A DNA stretch of 64,000 nt from assembly GCF_000429105.1 (NCBI RefSeq), contig NZ_AUBF01000010.1, forward strand, positions 1 to 64,000, written 5' to 3'. This stretch comes from Schaalia suimastitidis DSM 15538. GTDB taxonomy: Bacteria; Actinomycetota; Actinomycetes; Actinomycetales; Actinomycetaceae. A program made the translations under genes and the position numbers. Numbering within the stretch: the stretch's first letter is position 1; the number at the start of each line of letters is the position of its first letter. The notes beneath the pieces were generated by a model. The model made no database searches and was not told the DNA's origin. It saw only the letters and a list, made by a program, of their open reading frames with translations. Below are positions 43,949-53,063 of the stretch, piece by piece.

Positions 43949-44779
43949 ATGGATAATGCGCCCATCGGCATCTTTGACTCCGGTCTTGGTGGTTTGACCG
44001 TTGCGCGCGCAGTGATTGACAAGCTTCCTGACGAAGAAATCCTCTATCTTGGCGACACAGCCAATACGCCCTATGGGCCAAAGCCGATTGCTCACGTACG
44101 TGAACATACGCTGGCGGGTCTTGACGAACTTGCCTCCAGAGGCGTCAAAGCGATTGTCATCGCCTGTAACTCGGCAACTGCTGCGGCACTGTCAGATGCG
44201 CGTGAACGGTACTGGATTGACGCCGGTATTCCGGTCATCGAGGTCATCACTCCAGCAGCGCGGGCAGCAGTCAATGCCACGCGGAACCGGGTGGTGGGCG
44301 TGATTGCCACCGAAGCGACCGTGCATTCTCAGGCCTATCAGAATGCGTTAGCTGCGGTACCTGATTTGGAGTTGCATTCAGTGGCGTGCCCGCGTTTCGT
44401 CGAATTTGTCGAGGCGGGAGTGACTACCGGTCCTGAGTTGGAGCAGGTGGCCCGTGATTATCTCAATCCGCTAAAAGATGCTGGCGTGGACACATTGATT
44501 TTGGGGTGTACGCACTATCCGCTACTTACAGGTGTGATTGGCCGTGTACTTGGTGAGTCCGTTACCTTGGTGACATCTTCGGAGGCTACTGCGAATGTCA
44601 CGTATAACCTCCTCACTGATCGCGATATGCTACACGCGCCGTGGGATGAGGGCCAAGGGCCCGCTCATCAGTTCCTTACGACTGATTCGGGATCAACCTT
44701 TCCGCGGCTTGCTCGCCGTTTTCTTGGCCCTGAGGTGCAGCGAGTTGAAGAAATCCAGTTACAAGGCATCGGAGCATGA
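43949..44779 (+). CDS. murI: Glutamate racemase
   Basis: A 276-residue cofactor-independent racemase supplying D-glutamate for peptidoglycan. The two catalytic cysteines are present: Cys73 in IACNSATAAA and Cys187 in LGCTHYPLL. The GIFDSGLGGLTV (Asp10, Ser11) and GDTANTPYG motifs are complete. It overlaps the next gene by four bases (ATGA), so the two are translationally coupled. Confidence 0.96.
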   Translation: MDNAPIGIFDSGLGGLTVARAVIDKLPDEEILYLGDTANTPYGPKPIAHVREHTLAGLDELASRGVKAIVIACNSATAAALSDARERYWIDAGIPVIEVITPAARAAVNATRNRVVGVIATEATVHSQAYQNALAAVPDLELHSVACPRFVEFVEAGVTTGPELEQVARDYLNPLKDAGVDTLILGCTHYPLLTGVIGRVLGESVTLVTSSEATANVTYNLLTDRDMLHAPWDEGQGPAHQFLTTDSGSTFPRLARRFLGPEVQRVEEIQLQGIGA

Positions 44780-45585
44780 TGGAACTTCGGGTGATCGGCT
44801 GTACGGGCTCAATGTCAGGGCCAGCGTCGGCGGCGTCGTCCTACCTGGTCCGTGCCTATGGGCATGATCCGCTTCGAGGCCGTGACCGTTGGTGGAATAT
44901 TGTTCTTGATATGGGTCCGGGTTCTTTTGGTGGCCTGTGGCGGCATATTGATCCTCGGGACCTTGATGCAGTTCTTTTTTCTCACTGTCATGCGGATCAT
45001 ATTGGTGATGTGATTTCCCTTCATGTTCACCGCAGGTGGGGTCCTGCCCAAGGTTTGCCACCGATTTTGCTGGTGGGGCCAGCCGGTCTTGAACAGCGAG
45101 TCCGGCAAATTGATGGCGTGGATGAAGCGGAAGATTATTCCGGAGAGTTTCGTTTTGCGACCTTTGTTGACGCGCATTCATTTGCTGTGGGGCCGCTGAC
45201 GATCACCCCTGCGCGCGGCTGGCATTCCGTTGACTCTTTTGGTGTACGCATCGATGGCCCTGGTGCGAAGGGGCAGGTGTCGCTTTTCTATACGGGCGAT
45301 ACTGATGAATGCGATTCCATTGTTGAGGGTGCTCGCGGTGTTGATCTGCTGCTGTGTGAAGCAGGTTTTATGGCCACTGACGAGGTGCGCGGTATTCACT
45401 TGGATGGGGCGCGTGCGGGGCGTGTGGCTTCGCGCGCCGATGTTACGTCGCTGCTGTTGACGCATATTCAGCCGTGGAATGACCCTCAGCAGGTGTGTGC
45501 CGAGGCGCGCACGACGTGGACTGGTCCACTGGGTGTTGTGCGAACTGACGCGATTTACGAGGTCGGGGTGGGCTTTTCGGCGTAG
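44776..45585 (+). CDS. MBL-fold metallohydrolase
   Basis: 269 residues. The metallo-beta-lactamase signature is intact: HCHADHIGD (H-x-H-x-D-H) near residue 75, a GARGVDLLLCEAGF segment, and a late LLLTHIQPWN with the metal His. The domain order fits the actinobacterial protein next to murI (Rv1339-like), which has been described as a cyclic-nucleotide phosphodiesterase; I cannot confirm that activity here. It starts inside the murI stop (ATGATG). Confidence 0.88.
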   Translation: MMELRVIGCTGSMSGPASAASSYLVRAYGHDPLRGRDRWWNIVLDMGPGSFGGLWRHIDPRDLDAVLFSHCHADHIGDVISLHVHRRWGPAQGLPPILLVGPAGLEQRVRQIDGVDEAEDYSGEFRFATFVDAHSFAVGPLTITPARGWHSVDSFGVRIDGPGAKGQVSLFYTGDTDECDSIVEGARGVDLLLCEAGFMATDEVRGIHLDGARAGRVASRADVTSLLLTHIQPWNDPQQVCAEARTTWTGPLGVVRTDAIYEVGVGFSA

Positions 45586-45614
45586 CGTGCCTTTTGTGGG
45601 CGTTGCGCTAGTGA

Positions 45615-46511
45615 CTATTGTGTTCGGCTGTGCTGTACCCAGTCCATGAGGTGCGTGATGACCTGAGCGGTCGGTCCCTGATTTGCGCCGCGTTTGTGTC
45701 GCAGGAGGATTTTGCGGCTGCCCAGGTGAGGCATGGGTGTGACGCGTAATCCTGTGAGGTCAATGCCGCTGACAGCCATGGATGGTAAGACGGTGGCACC
45801 AAGTCCGGCTCGTAAGAGGGCAAGGGCCGTGTCGTAGGTGGAGTAGCTGTAGGGTGCGACCGTGAGTTTACCCACTTCGGCGCGTACGCGTCGCAGTGGC
45901 TCGGTGCCAACGATATCCGGGTTGGGACGCAGCCATGTGAGGTTGGCGAGGTCGTGGGTGCCTGTCAGGCGCGGCCAGGTGTCAGGGGTGATAACTACCC
46001 ATGGTTCGTCGATGAGTGCGTGGTCCTCATAGCCTCTGGGTGTGGGGGAGCTTTTTACCTCGCGATCAATGAGCAAAATGTCGAGCTTGCCTGTGCGTAG
46101 TTGGCTCAGTCCCTCGTTTTCCTCTACTTCGGCAAGGTGGAGGGCGATGCCTGGTAAGTGGTGGTCAAGGTGGGGGAGGAAGGGGATAAGGACGCAACGT
46201 AATGCGGTTTGGAATGACCCAATGGTGACGGTGCCTGTCACTTGTCCGGTGAGTGGGCGCAGTTGTTCTTCGATGTCAGCAAGGTCATTTTCGAGGCGTT
46301 CTGCGCCACTTGCCAGTAGGCGTCCTGCGGGGGTGAGGACTGTTCCGTCGTGTTGGCGTTCGAAAAGTTGGAGGCCGACCTCTTCTTCCAATTTCTTGAG
46401 CTGCTGGGATACTGCAGATGGGGATACGTGCAAGATGTCGGCTGCGGCGACGATTCCACCCTCGCGGTGGACGGCCAGGAGGATGGGGAGGCGACGAGGG
46501 TCAACATGCAT
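45615..46511 (-). CDS. LysR-family transcriptional regulator
   Basis: About 298 residues from the ATG at 46511 with AAGGA upstream; a GTG one codon earlier is possible. The N-terminal winged helix reads RRLPILLAVHREGGIVAAADILHVSPSAVSQQLKKLEEEVGLQLFER, as in LysR proteins, followed by a type 2 periplasmic-binding-like effector domain (GTVTIGSFQTALRCVLIPFLPHL onward). The effector is unknown. It is divergent from a small membrane protein gene, and inverted repeats lie in the shared gap. Confidence 0.9.
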   Translation of the reverse strand: MHVDPRRLPILLAVHREGGIVAAADILHVSPSAVSQQLKKLEEEVGLQLFERQHDGTVLTPAGRLLASGAERLENDLADIEEQLRPLTGQVTGTVTIGSFQTALRCVLIPFLPHLDHHLPGIALHLAEVEENEGLSQLRTGKLDILLIDREVKSSPTPRGYEDHALIDEPWVVITPDTWPRLTGTHDLANLTWLRPNPDIVGTEPLRRVRAEVGKLTVAPYSYSTYDTALALLRAGLGATVLPSMAVSGIDLTGLRVTPMPHLGSRKILLRHKRGANQGPTAQVITHLMDWVQHSRTQ

Positions 46512-46523
46512 CACAGCGAGTCC

Positions 46524-46538
46524 TTAAGTAAAACTTTA
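46524..46538. promoter_or_regulatory. LysR-type operator candidate
   Basis: TTAAGTAAAACTTTA is a nearly symmetric T-N11-A box (AAGT-AAA-ACTT core) just upstream of the LysR start. A second pair, ATTGTG (46560-46565) and CACAAT (46585-46590), lies nearer the divergent gene. Both suggest autoregulation and control of the neighbour. Confidence 0.5.
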
Positions 46539-46591
46539 GATCATGTGAAGATGAATTCTATTGTGCTTTAGTCTGTGGGTGGGACACAATA

Positions 46592-46921
46592 GTGTCCGTG
46601 CAAATAACGATGGCAACTATTACGGCACTGCTTGGCTGGATCGGTGCGGGTGGCACCATGGGCGCGTACTACCTGGTGTCAACGGGGCGCGTACATCCAG
46701 AATCTTTGAGGTACCACGTGCTCAATATCAGTGCCTGCGTTCTTCTGGCCTACGCCTGCTTTATGACCGCAGCGTGGCCATCGATGGTTGCCAACCTGCT
46801 ATTTGCTGCAATCGGTGTTCGGATGACATGGAAGGTCCGTGACCGCCTGGCCGCGCGCATTATGTCCCTGCTGCGCATTGGACGCCGAAATACAACGAAG
46901 AACGTGGTACTAAGCGCCTGA
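46592..46921 (+). CDS. CBU_0592-like small membrane protein
   Basis: About 109 residues from a GTG at 46592; an ATG at 46610 is in frame. Three hydrophobic segments are visible: LLGWIGAGGTMGAYYLVSTGRV, SLRYHVLNISACVLLAYACF and a third around WPSMVANLLFAAIGVRM. The pattern GAYYLVSTGRVxPESLRYHxLN and WPSxVxNLxxAAIG matches the CBU_0592-like family of unknown function. The C-terminus is basic. The divergent LysR gene is its likely regulator. Confidence 0.75.
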   Translation: MSVQITMATITALLGWIGAGGTMGAYYLVSTGRVHPESLRYHVLNISACVLLAYACFMTAAWPSMVANLLFAAIGVRMTWKVRDRLAARIMSLLRIGRRNTTKNVVLSA

Positions 46922-46975
46922 CAACGCGATGCGATGTGATGGTCTGGAATGCGATGCGCTGCGACACGGCACACC

Positions 46976-46998
46976 CGACGCCACCGGTGGGGGCGTCG
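46976..46998. terminator. Hairpin in the gap before rdgB end
   Basis: CGACGCC (46976-46982) pairs with GGCGTCG (46992-46998) over a nine-base loop, between convergent genes. No T tract. A GCGATGCG-rich degenerate repeat lies just upstream (46925-46962). Confidence 0.5.
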
Positions 46999-47084
46999 TC
47001 TGCTCTTGCTCAGCCTTGCGGCACCCAGTGACGTTGACGCACCCAGCGACACACTTGAACGTCACCTGGTCAGCAGCACCGTAC

Positions 47085-47780
47085 CTACGCCTGGTTTGTT
47101 GCTGAAAGGTAATCGACGACTCTGGGCGCCAGATCACGGAGAGCCTTGCCACGGTGACTGATAGCGTTCTTGCGTTGAGGCGTCAATTCAGCGCTGGTGA
47201 CCGATTCGCCAGTGGGAACAAATATTGGGTCGTAACCAAAACCGCCGCACCCGCGACGTTCGCGTAGTAGCGTGCCTGTCATCTCGCCCACGGTGACGTA
47301 CTCAGTGCCGTCAGGTAGGACGAGGGCTGCCGCACAAACAAAGGCGGCACTTCTGTGACGGTCTGGGACATCCGATAACTGAGCCAGCAAAAGATCAAGA
47401 TTTGCCTGGTCATCACCGTGGCGCCCCGCCCAACGGGCAGAGAAAATCCCCGGTGCCCCTCCCATCACATCAACGCAAAGACCCGAGTCATCGGCAACAG
47501 CGGCTAAACCTGTCGCTTCGGCCAAGGCACGGGCCTTAATGAGTGCATTTTCGGTGAAACTCGCACCATCTTCAACGGGTTCATTCACCTGAAAATCGGA
47601 CATGCGGGCGACAAGATTCTGGGGAAGTACACCCAGATGGTCGGCAAGTATCGCCTGAAACTCACCTATTTTATGTGCATTGGCTGTAGCAAAAACCAGA
47701 CGTGGAGCGTCAGAATCTGCAACGCTCAGTCCGCTGAGGTCCGCTGGGGTGCTGTGTGAGGGCAAGGACTGAGCGGTCAT
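47085..47780 (-). CDS. rdgB: RdgB/HAM1 family non-canonical purine NTP pyrophosphatase
   Basis: 231 residues. It removes inosine, xanthosine and deoxy forms of non-canonical triphosphates from the nucleotide pool. [14 protein letters not shown] (Asn and Lys of the nucleotide loop), [25 protein letters not shown] and the later [11 protein letters not shown] block match the family. The N-terminal 28 residues are an actinobacterial-style extension. It starts inside the rph stop (ATGA overlap), so they are coupled. Confidence 0.95.
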   Translation of the reverse strand: MTAQSLPSHSTPADLSGLSVADSDAPRLVFATANAHKIGEFQAILADHLGVLPQNLVARMSDFQVNEPVEDGASFTENALIKARALAEATGLAAVADDSGLCVDVMGGAPGIFSARWAGRHGDDQANLDLLLAQLSDVPDRHRSAAFVCAAALVLPDGTEYVTVGEMTGTLLRERRGCGGFGYDPIFVPTGESVTSAELTPQRKNAISHRGKALRDLAPRVVDYLSATNQA

Positions 47781-48550
47781 GGACGCACCTCGATCATTTC
47801 ACCAAGGTTGGCTTCAAGACACATCTGTTGAGCCAATGTGAGGTGCTCATTGCCAAGCGCAGCCAAATCTAAAAGACGTCCAAGTTCAGTCCGATCAAAG
47901 GTCGCGTGTTCAGCGGTCCCTTGCACTTCAACGAAGGCGCCCGTACCGGTTTGCACCACATTCATATCCGTTTGGGCGCGCACATCTTCCACATACGGCA
48001 AATCCAACATGGGCACCCCATCAATAATGCCCACCGATATTGCGCTGACCGATGACGTGAGGACTGGCTTGTCATCCTTGGGAATAATGAAACCTTTCTC
48101 GCGTCCCCACCGCACGGCCTCGGCAAGAGCCACCCAGGCGCCAGTGACTGACGCTGTACGTGTACCACCGTCGGCGCGCAGCACATCACAGTCAAGAACG
48201 ATGGTATTTTCTCCAAGTGCTGAGACATCGACGACAGCACGCAGCGAACGGCCAATGAGACGTGAAATCTCTTGTGTACGGCCCGATATTTTCCCTTTGA
48301 CCGATTCGCGGCCCGAGCGTTCAGAGGTGGCACGCGGCAGCATCGCATATTCGGCAGTTACCCACCCTTCACCGCTGCCTTTACGCCAGCGTGGCACCCC
48401 TTCGGTAAACGAGGCGACACACAGAACGCGGGTATCGCCGAATTCGACCAGGACCGAGCCCTCACCCGTGCCAGACCATCCACGAGTCAAACGGACAGGT
48501 CGAAGTTGCTCAGGGGTGCGCCCATCGGCGCGAATCACAGTTTCATTCAT
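47777..48550 (-). CDS. rph: Ribonuclease PH
   Basis: A 257-residue phosphorolytic 3'-exoribonuclease for tRNA maturation. [72 protein letters not shown] and [28 protein letters not shown] are characteristic. It is head-to-tail with rdgB in the usual actinobacterial order. In this window the pair is inverted relative to murI and the MBL gene, with a LysR and a membrane protein gene between them. Confidence 0.96.
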   Translation of the reverse strand: MNETVIRADGRTPEQLRPVRLTRGWSGTGEGSVLVEFGDTRVLCVASFTEGVPRWRKGSGEGWVTAEYAMLPRATSERSGRESVKGKISGRTQEISRLIGRSLRAVVDVSALGENTIVLDCDVLRADGGTRTASVTGAWVALAEAVRWGREKGFIIPKDDKPVLTSSVSAISVGIIDGVPMLDLPYVEDVRAQTDMNVVQTGTGAFVEVQGTAEHATFDRTELGRLLDLAALGNEHLTLAQQMCLEANLGEMIEVRP

Positions 48551-48584
48551 GCCTTTACGTTACCTGGGCGCTACGGTGGACGTC

Positions 48585-49673
48585 ATGGTTGCCCGTTTTC
48601 CTTTCGCTCGCGGTCACGTGGACCCACTGGTAGCTGTCCGCAGCACACTGAATATTGAAGCGTGGCTGCGCCAGCCACACAAACCAATTCCGGGGATCGC
48701 CCAGCGGCGAATATCGCTTTTTGTACTCAGCGGTTATCAGGTTCTTATCTGCACTGGCGCTCAGGGCCGCCACCTGCTTCATATTGACGCGACGGAGGTG
48801 CCAGCTTTGGCGCTTGCTCAGGATGCACGTGCCGTCTACGGTATTGGGGCGACCAGCGACGATACGTATCACGTAGCAGTCAGTATTGACGAGGCCGCCC
48901 GCGATAGGCTGCTGAGTGCTGTACGTAGCGGTGCGATTACTCCCCTCAGGACACTCGGTAGTCCTAAAGAGGGGGCAGGAGCCAGTGGGCAGCTTGTGAG
49001 CACACTCGTCGGAGCGTCGAGCGCCGCCGACAAGGAATTAGGCGTGCCTGAAAACTGTGATATCGCATGGGCTGACCTTCGACATGTGGCGCACCTGTTT
49101 TCCGATGACGACAGTGCAGTTGCCACATCTGCTGTGGCGCTGGACGCATGGCACCGCGATAGTCGTTTCTGCACCCACTGCGGCAGCGCCTCGTCAATTA
49201 CGGACGCCGGATGGACCCGAACGTGCGGTCGGTGCGACCATGTTGAGTATCCTCGACAAGATCCTGCGATGATCGTCGCCGTCTTTGACGACGAAGAACG
49301 GTTGCTGCTTGCCCATAATGTGGCGTGGCGCCCGCGAGTCATGTCGCTGATTGCAGGTTTTGTTGACGCCGGTGAAGACCCGGAGCGCACCGTCATCCGT
49401 GAGTTACGCGAAGAAGTGGGGATCGAGGTCGACAATGTGGAGTTTATCGGCGCGCAGCCGTGGCCATTCCCACGGTCAACAATGATCGCCTATCGGGCGC
49501 GCTTGGCGGCACAAAGGCTGCAAGTGCCACGACCTGATGGCATTGAAATTGATCGCGCACATTTTTTCAGCCGCACTGAGTTACGTGCTCGGCTCGCTGA
49601 CGGTAGCCTAGAGCTCCCCAGCCCCACGTCGGTGGCTCGCGCAGTGATTGACGATTGGTTATCCCGCAGCTAG
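48585..49673 (+). CDS. nudC: NAD+ diphosphatase NudC (Nudix)
   Basis: About 362 residues from the ATG at 48585 (GGTGGA just upstream). The open frame extends upstream across the divergent rph gene and is not real there. The protein has an N-terminal regulatory part, a zinc ribbon CTHCG...CGRC at about 196-220, and a perfect Nudix box (GFVDAGEDPERTVIRELREEVGI, about 258-280). The NADH-pyrophosphatase-specific QPWPFPRS motif follows it, so the assignment to NudC rather than another Nudix family is good. It cleaves NAD(H) and may remove NAD caps from RNA. Confidence 0.95.
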   Translation: MVARFPFARGHVDPLVAVRSTLNIEAWLRQPHKPIPGIAQRRISLFVLSGYQVLICTGAQGRHLLHIDATEVPALALAQDARAVYGIGATSDDTYHVAVSIDEAARDRLLSAVRSGAITPLRTLGSPKEGAGASGQLVSTLVGASSAADKELGVPENCDIAWADLRHVAHLFSDDDSAVATSAVALDAWHRDSRFCTHCGSASSITDAGWTRTCGRCDHVEYPRQDPAMIVAVFDDEERLLLAHNVAWRPRVMSLIAGFVDAGEDPERTVIRELREEVGIEVDNVEFIGAQPWPFPRSTMIAYRARLAAQRLQVPRPDGIEIDRAHFFSRTELRARLADGSLELPSPTSVARAVIDDWLSRS

Positions 49674-49701
49674 AACAGTGTCGGTGCCGCACACCACCGT
49701 G

Positions 49702-49736
49702 GTGCTTGACGACTGGTTATCCCACAGCCAGACCAG
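49702..49736. repeat. Degenerate duplicate of the 3' end of nudC
   Basis: The 35 bp at 49702-49736 match 49644-49678 (end of nudC including its stop) at about 30 positions. The stop codon TAG is replaced by CAG in the copy. Differences are mostly transitions. Confidence 0.75.
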
Positions 49737-49777
49737 ACGAAGACACAGATGTCAGTGGCCGCTAGCATAATGTCACT

Positions 49778-51850
49778 ATGTCCACCATGCACCCAGACGC
49801 GCTCCTTGAGGCACTCGACCCCCAGCAACGCGCTGTCGCCTTACAGGTGACAGGCCCGCTGGCAGTGCGTGCAGGTGCCGGTACCGGAAAAACGCGGGCA
49901 ATCACATACCGCATTGCCTACGGCGCGGCAGTGGGGGCGTATGACCCACACAATGTGCTCGCGGTGACCTTCACAGCCAGGGCCGCTGCGGAAATGCGTG
50001 CTCGACTGGCTAAATTGGGTGTGCCGCAGGCACAAGCACGCACATTCCACGCCGCTGCCCTGCGGCAATTGCGTTACTTTTGGCCAACGGTGATTGGCGG
50101 TGAACTGCCCACCCTGATTGAACACAAAGCATCGCTTGTTGCCGCGGCGACACATCGTGTGGGGATTCGCGCCGACAAAGACATGGTCCGTGATCTTGCT
50201 GCCGAAATCGAATGGGCGAAGGTGTCGATGGTCGACGCTGAAAATTACCAGGGACGCCTTGAAATTGAGGGACGTTCTGCACCAGCAGGTTTATCCGCCG
50301 ATGACGTGGCCCGCCTTTTTGATGCTTACGAGGACGCGAAGGAAGAGCGCGGTGGTATTGACTTTGAAGACGTCTTACTCATCATGTCAGGCATGATGCA
50401 GGAACGTGACGATATTGCCACAAGGGTCCGTGCCCAGTACCGCAGCTTCGTGGTCGATGAGTATCAAGATGTTTCGCGCCTCCAACAGCATTTGCTTAAT
50501 CTGTGGCTGGGGCAGCGACGCGATATATGCGTCGTGGGTGATGCTGCACAAACTATTTATTCATTTGCAGGCGCCAGTGAACGTTACCTCCTTGAATTTG
50601 CACAGCGTCATAAGGGTGCCAATATTGTGGAACTCAGCCGCGACTACCGCTCCACTCCCCAAATAGTTGATGTGGCCAACCGGCTAATGGACCCTGCCAC
50701 CCCCGGTGGTCCTGCTAGCAACGAAGGCCGCGTTCACCTGGTTTCGCAATGTGTGGATGGCCCACAGGTCACCTACCGAGCGTACGACAATGACCGGGCC
50801 GAAGCTGACGCCATCGCACAAACAGTGATGAAGTATGTTGCCAACGGCGTGCCCCTGCATGACATTGCGATTTTGTACCGTACGAACAGCCAGTCTGAAC
50901 TGTTTGAACAGGCTCTCTCAGACGCGCAGATCCCATTTCTTATCCGAGGCGGCGCACGTTTCTTTGAACGCGAAGAAATTCGTCGAGCGTTACTTGCCTT
51001 ACGGCGGGCGCATACCGATACTGCACACGGTGCGAACGTCGATGAGGTAAGCATGGTTGAGCAGGTGAAAGAGGCGTTGACGCTGGCAGGGTGGAGCAGT
51101 GAACCGCCTGCGCAGCGTGGTGCTGTGCGGGAACGGTGGGATAACCTCCAGGCCCTGCTGGATCTGGCACAGGAAAACCCCGACCGCAGCTTGACTGATT
51201 TCCTTACCGAATTGGAAGAACGTGTGCATGCCCAAGCGGCCCCAGCGGTTGCAGGGGTTACTCTGACCACCATACATGCGGCGAAGGGCCTTGAATGGGA
51301 CGCTGTTTTCCTCGCTGGACTCAGTGAAGGTCTGCTTCCTATTTCCTACGCCACGACTGAAAGTGCCCGCGATGAAGAGCGGCGGCTACTGTACGTGGGT
51401 ATTACGCGGGCGAAACGGTATCTTGAATTGTCATGGGCCAGTAGTCGCAACGCGGATTCGGGTCGGGCAAGTCGCAAACGTTCCCGTTTTCTTGACGGTT
51501 TGTGGCCGCAGGAAGGCCAGGGGCGGAGGCAACATGCCAGGGCCACGCCACGACCGGCCCCTGGTAAAGAAGCAGCGAAGCAATTCGACGAGGAACAAAG
51601 TCCAGCGGTGCGGGATCTTTTTACTCGTCTACGCGCATGGCGTTTGGAGGAAGCGCGAGCAACACATAAGCCACCCTTTGCCGTATTCACCGACCATACG
51701 CTGCGCAGTATTGCAGTGGCACAGCCTCGGACAATGACGCAGTTGCGTATTATTCGAGGCGTAGGTGACGTCAAATTAGAACGATACGGGCAGGCGGTGC
51801 TTGCCATTGTGCGCGGTGAAACGGTGGTCGTTGAAGACGCAAGTGCCTAA
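49778..51850 (+). CDS. uvrD2: UvrD/PcrA-like DNA helicase with HRDC domain (UvrD2)
   Basis: A 690-residue superfamily 1A helicase. Motifs: Walker A AGAGTGKTRAI, DEYQDVSRLQ (motif II), GDAAQTIYSFAGA (III), and VTLTTIHAAKGLEWDAVFLAG and YVGITRAKR near the end. The C-terminal ~75 residues form an HRDC domain (VRDLFTRLRAWRLEEARATHKPPFAVFTDHTLRSIAV), which identifies the UvrD2 type rather than PcrA. The downstream order after nudC matches other actinobacteria. I do not see the four-Cys motif of mycobacterial UvrD2. Confidence 0.93.
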   Translation: MSTMHPDALLEALDPQQRAVALQVTGPLAVRAGAGTGKTRAITYRIAYGAAVGAYDPHNVLAVTFTARAAAEMRARLAKLGVPQAQARTFHAAALRQLRYFWPTVIGGELPTLIEHKASLVAAATHRVGIRADKDMVRDLAAEIEWAKVSMVDAENYQGRLEIEGRSAPAGLSADDVARLFDAYEDAKEERGGIDFEDVLLIMSGMMQERDDIATRVRAQYRSFVVDEYQDVSRLQQHLLNLWLGQRRDICVVGDAAQTIYSFAGASERYLLEFAQRHKGANIVELSRDYRSTPQIVDVANRLMDPATPGGPASNEGRVHLVSQCVDGPQVTYRAYDNDRAEADAIAQTVMKYVANGVPLHDIAILYRTNSQSELFEQALSDAQIPFLIRGGARFFEREEIRRALLALRRAHTDTAHGANVDEVSMVEQVKEALTLAGWSSEPPAQRGAVRERWDNLQALLDLAQENPDRSLTDFLTELEERVHAQAAPAVAGVTLTTIHAAKGLEWDAVFLAGLSEGLLPISYATTESARDEERRLLYVGITRAKRYLELSWASSRNADSGRASRKRSRFLDGLWPQEGQGRRQHARATPRPAPGKEAAKQFDEEQSPAVRDLFTRLRAWRLEEARATHKPPFAVFTDHTLRSIAVAQPRTMTQLRIIRGVGDVKLERYGQAVLAIVRGETVVVEDASA

Positions 51851-51953
51851 GGGGTATGCGCGTCATCTGCCTTCAGTGGATGCTGCGCTGTTGGTGCGTC
51901 GTTACGTTGTGAAGGGTACGCCGGTTGTGGCTCGTAATGGGCATGCGGGCCAC

Positions 51954-52886
51954 CTACATATCAACAAAGGGGCTGGTTGAGGCCGTGCAGGTACACCTGG
52001 GGTGAATATCCAAGCCTTGGCAGTGCGGAATACCGAAGTTATCGACAAGGATGGGCAGCGGCGGGGGAGTGGGTGCGCTTACTCGTGGTGGCTGGGCATA
52101 CGTGACAAATAATTGTGCCAATATCGTCGCCACACCTGTTGAGCGGAGGTGAGGTACGCGAGGCAGCGGATGGTTGCGTATCTGTGCGCAATTGATCGCC
52201 CAGTACGGGTCGCGGTGTGAGGTTCGCAATTCCCAGCAGTGGATACATGGTCCTTTCGATGCGGAAGTGAGTGGTCCAATTAAAGTGCTTTCCTCGTTGT
52301 GTACCACCGCCACATGCGACACCCCCGTTTGCTCCACACGGGCGTAGCGCGCCGGGTCGACACTGCGTTCACAGGTGCATACCGCAAAATCCCAGTGACT
52401 GAGGCGCAGACACTGAGCTGACGTAGTGGCCTCAATATGGTGGCGTGCAGCCATTTCACGCGTGAGAGCAAAGGCATGTGGTCCCCACGCGCGTGATTCT
52501 TCATGGTCAATATGTCGTTCGTCGCGAAAATCCACGGAAATATTGACGCTGTCAGAGGCAATCCGTAGTGCTTCAAGGAGCACCAGATCGACACCAACAG
52601 CCAGCAATTTCAGACGGGGAGGACCCAATGGCGTAGCACTAAGGCCATGTGCAGCAAGAATCCAATGGAGCGCCGCGGCAGTAACCGTCGAGGTCGCACC
52701 TGGTTGCGCAGAGACAGCGTAGCGCTGTTCGCGCTGGGCTTGACGCATAAGCCAGGCTATTTCGTCCGCGCGTAAGCGTGGCAGGAACAGTTGATGCAAA
52801 GGATCACCGCCAATGACAAGGTCCGACGGGCCACGGCGAATAACGGCGGTGCCATATCGAAGACAGTTTTGTGACTCAGATTCCAC
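51954..52886 (-). CDS. ThiF/TOMM cyclodehydratase-like protein
   Basis: About 310 residues from a GTG at 52886 with GAAAGGGG before it; the upstream ATG at 52925 lacks an RBS. The C-terminal half matches actinobacterial ThiF-like, TOMM-precursor-binding proteins: a GPCIHCWELRTSHRDPYW motif (usual form GPCxxCLDLHRTDRDPxW) with two metal-type cysteines. The ATP-binding glycine loop is degenerate here (LLAVGVDLVLLEALRI), so adenylation is doubtful. No peptide precursor or YcaO partner is visible. The gene is next to uvrD2 as in other actinobacteria. Function is unknown. Confidence 0.7.
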   Translation of the reverse strand: MESESQNCLRYGTAVIRRGPSDLVIGGDPLHQLFLPRLRADEIAWLMRQAQREQRYAVSAQPGATSTVTAAALHWILAAHGLSATPLGPPRLKLLAVGVDLVLLEALRIASDSVNISVDFRDERHIDHEESRAWGPHAFALTREMAARHHIEATTSAQCLRLSHWDFAVCTCERSVDPARYARVEQTGVSHVAVVHNEESTLIGPLTSASKGPCIHCWELRTSHRDPYWAINCAQIRNHPLPRVPHLRSTGVATILAQLFVTYAQPPRVSAPTPPPLPILVDNFGIPHCQGLDIHPRCTCTASTSPFVDM

Positions 52887-53063
52887 AAGAACCCCTTTCA
52901 ATGACGAATTGACATAAGTATGCATAAACTAATAAGAAATAAAAAGATGAAATGTTGACCTGTGGACAACAAATGGGGGAGCAGGCACGGGAATAATTCA
53001 CAGTGTGTCGACATGCCGCGTCACATCCACGTCAGACGAAGTCCACGCGCCACCATTGATGAC

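Noticed and set aside
47838-48584. N-terminal extension of nudC
   Set aside because: The frame is open but runs antisense through rph and has no Nudix or zinc-ribbon features; the RBS and family length point to the ATG at 48585.
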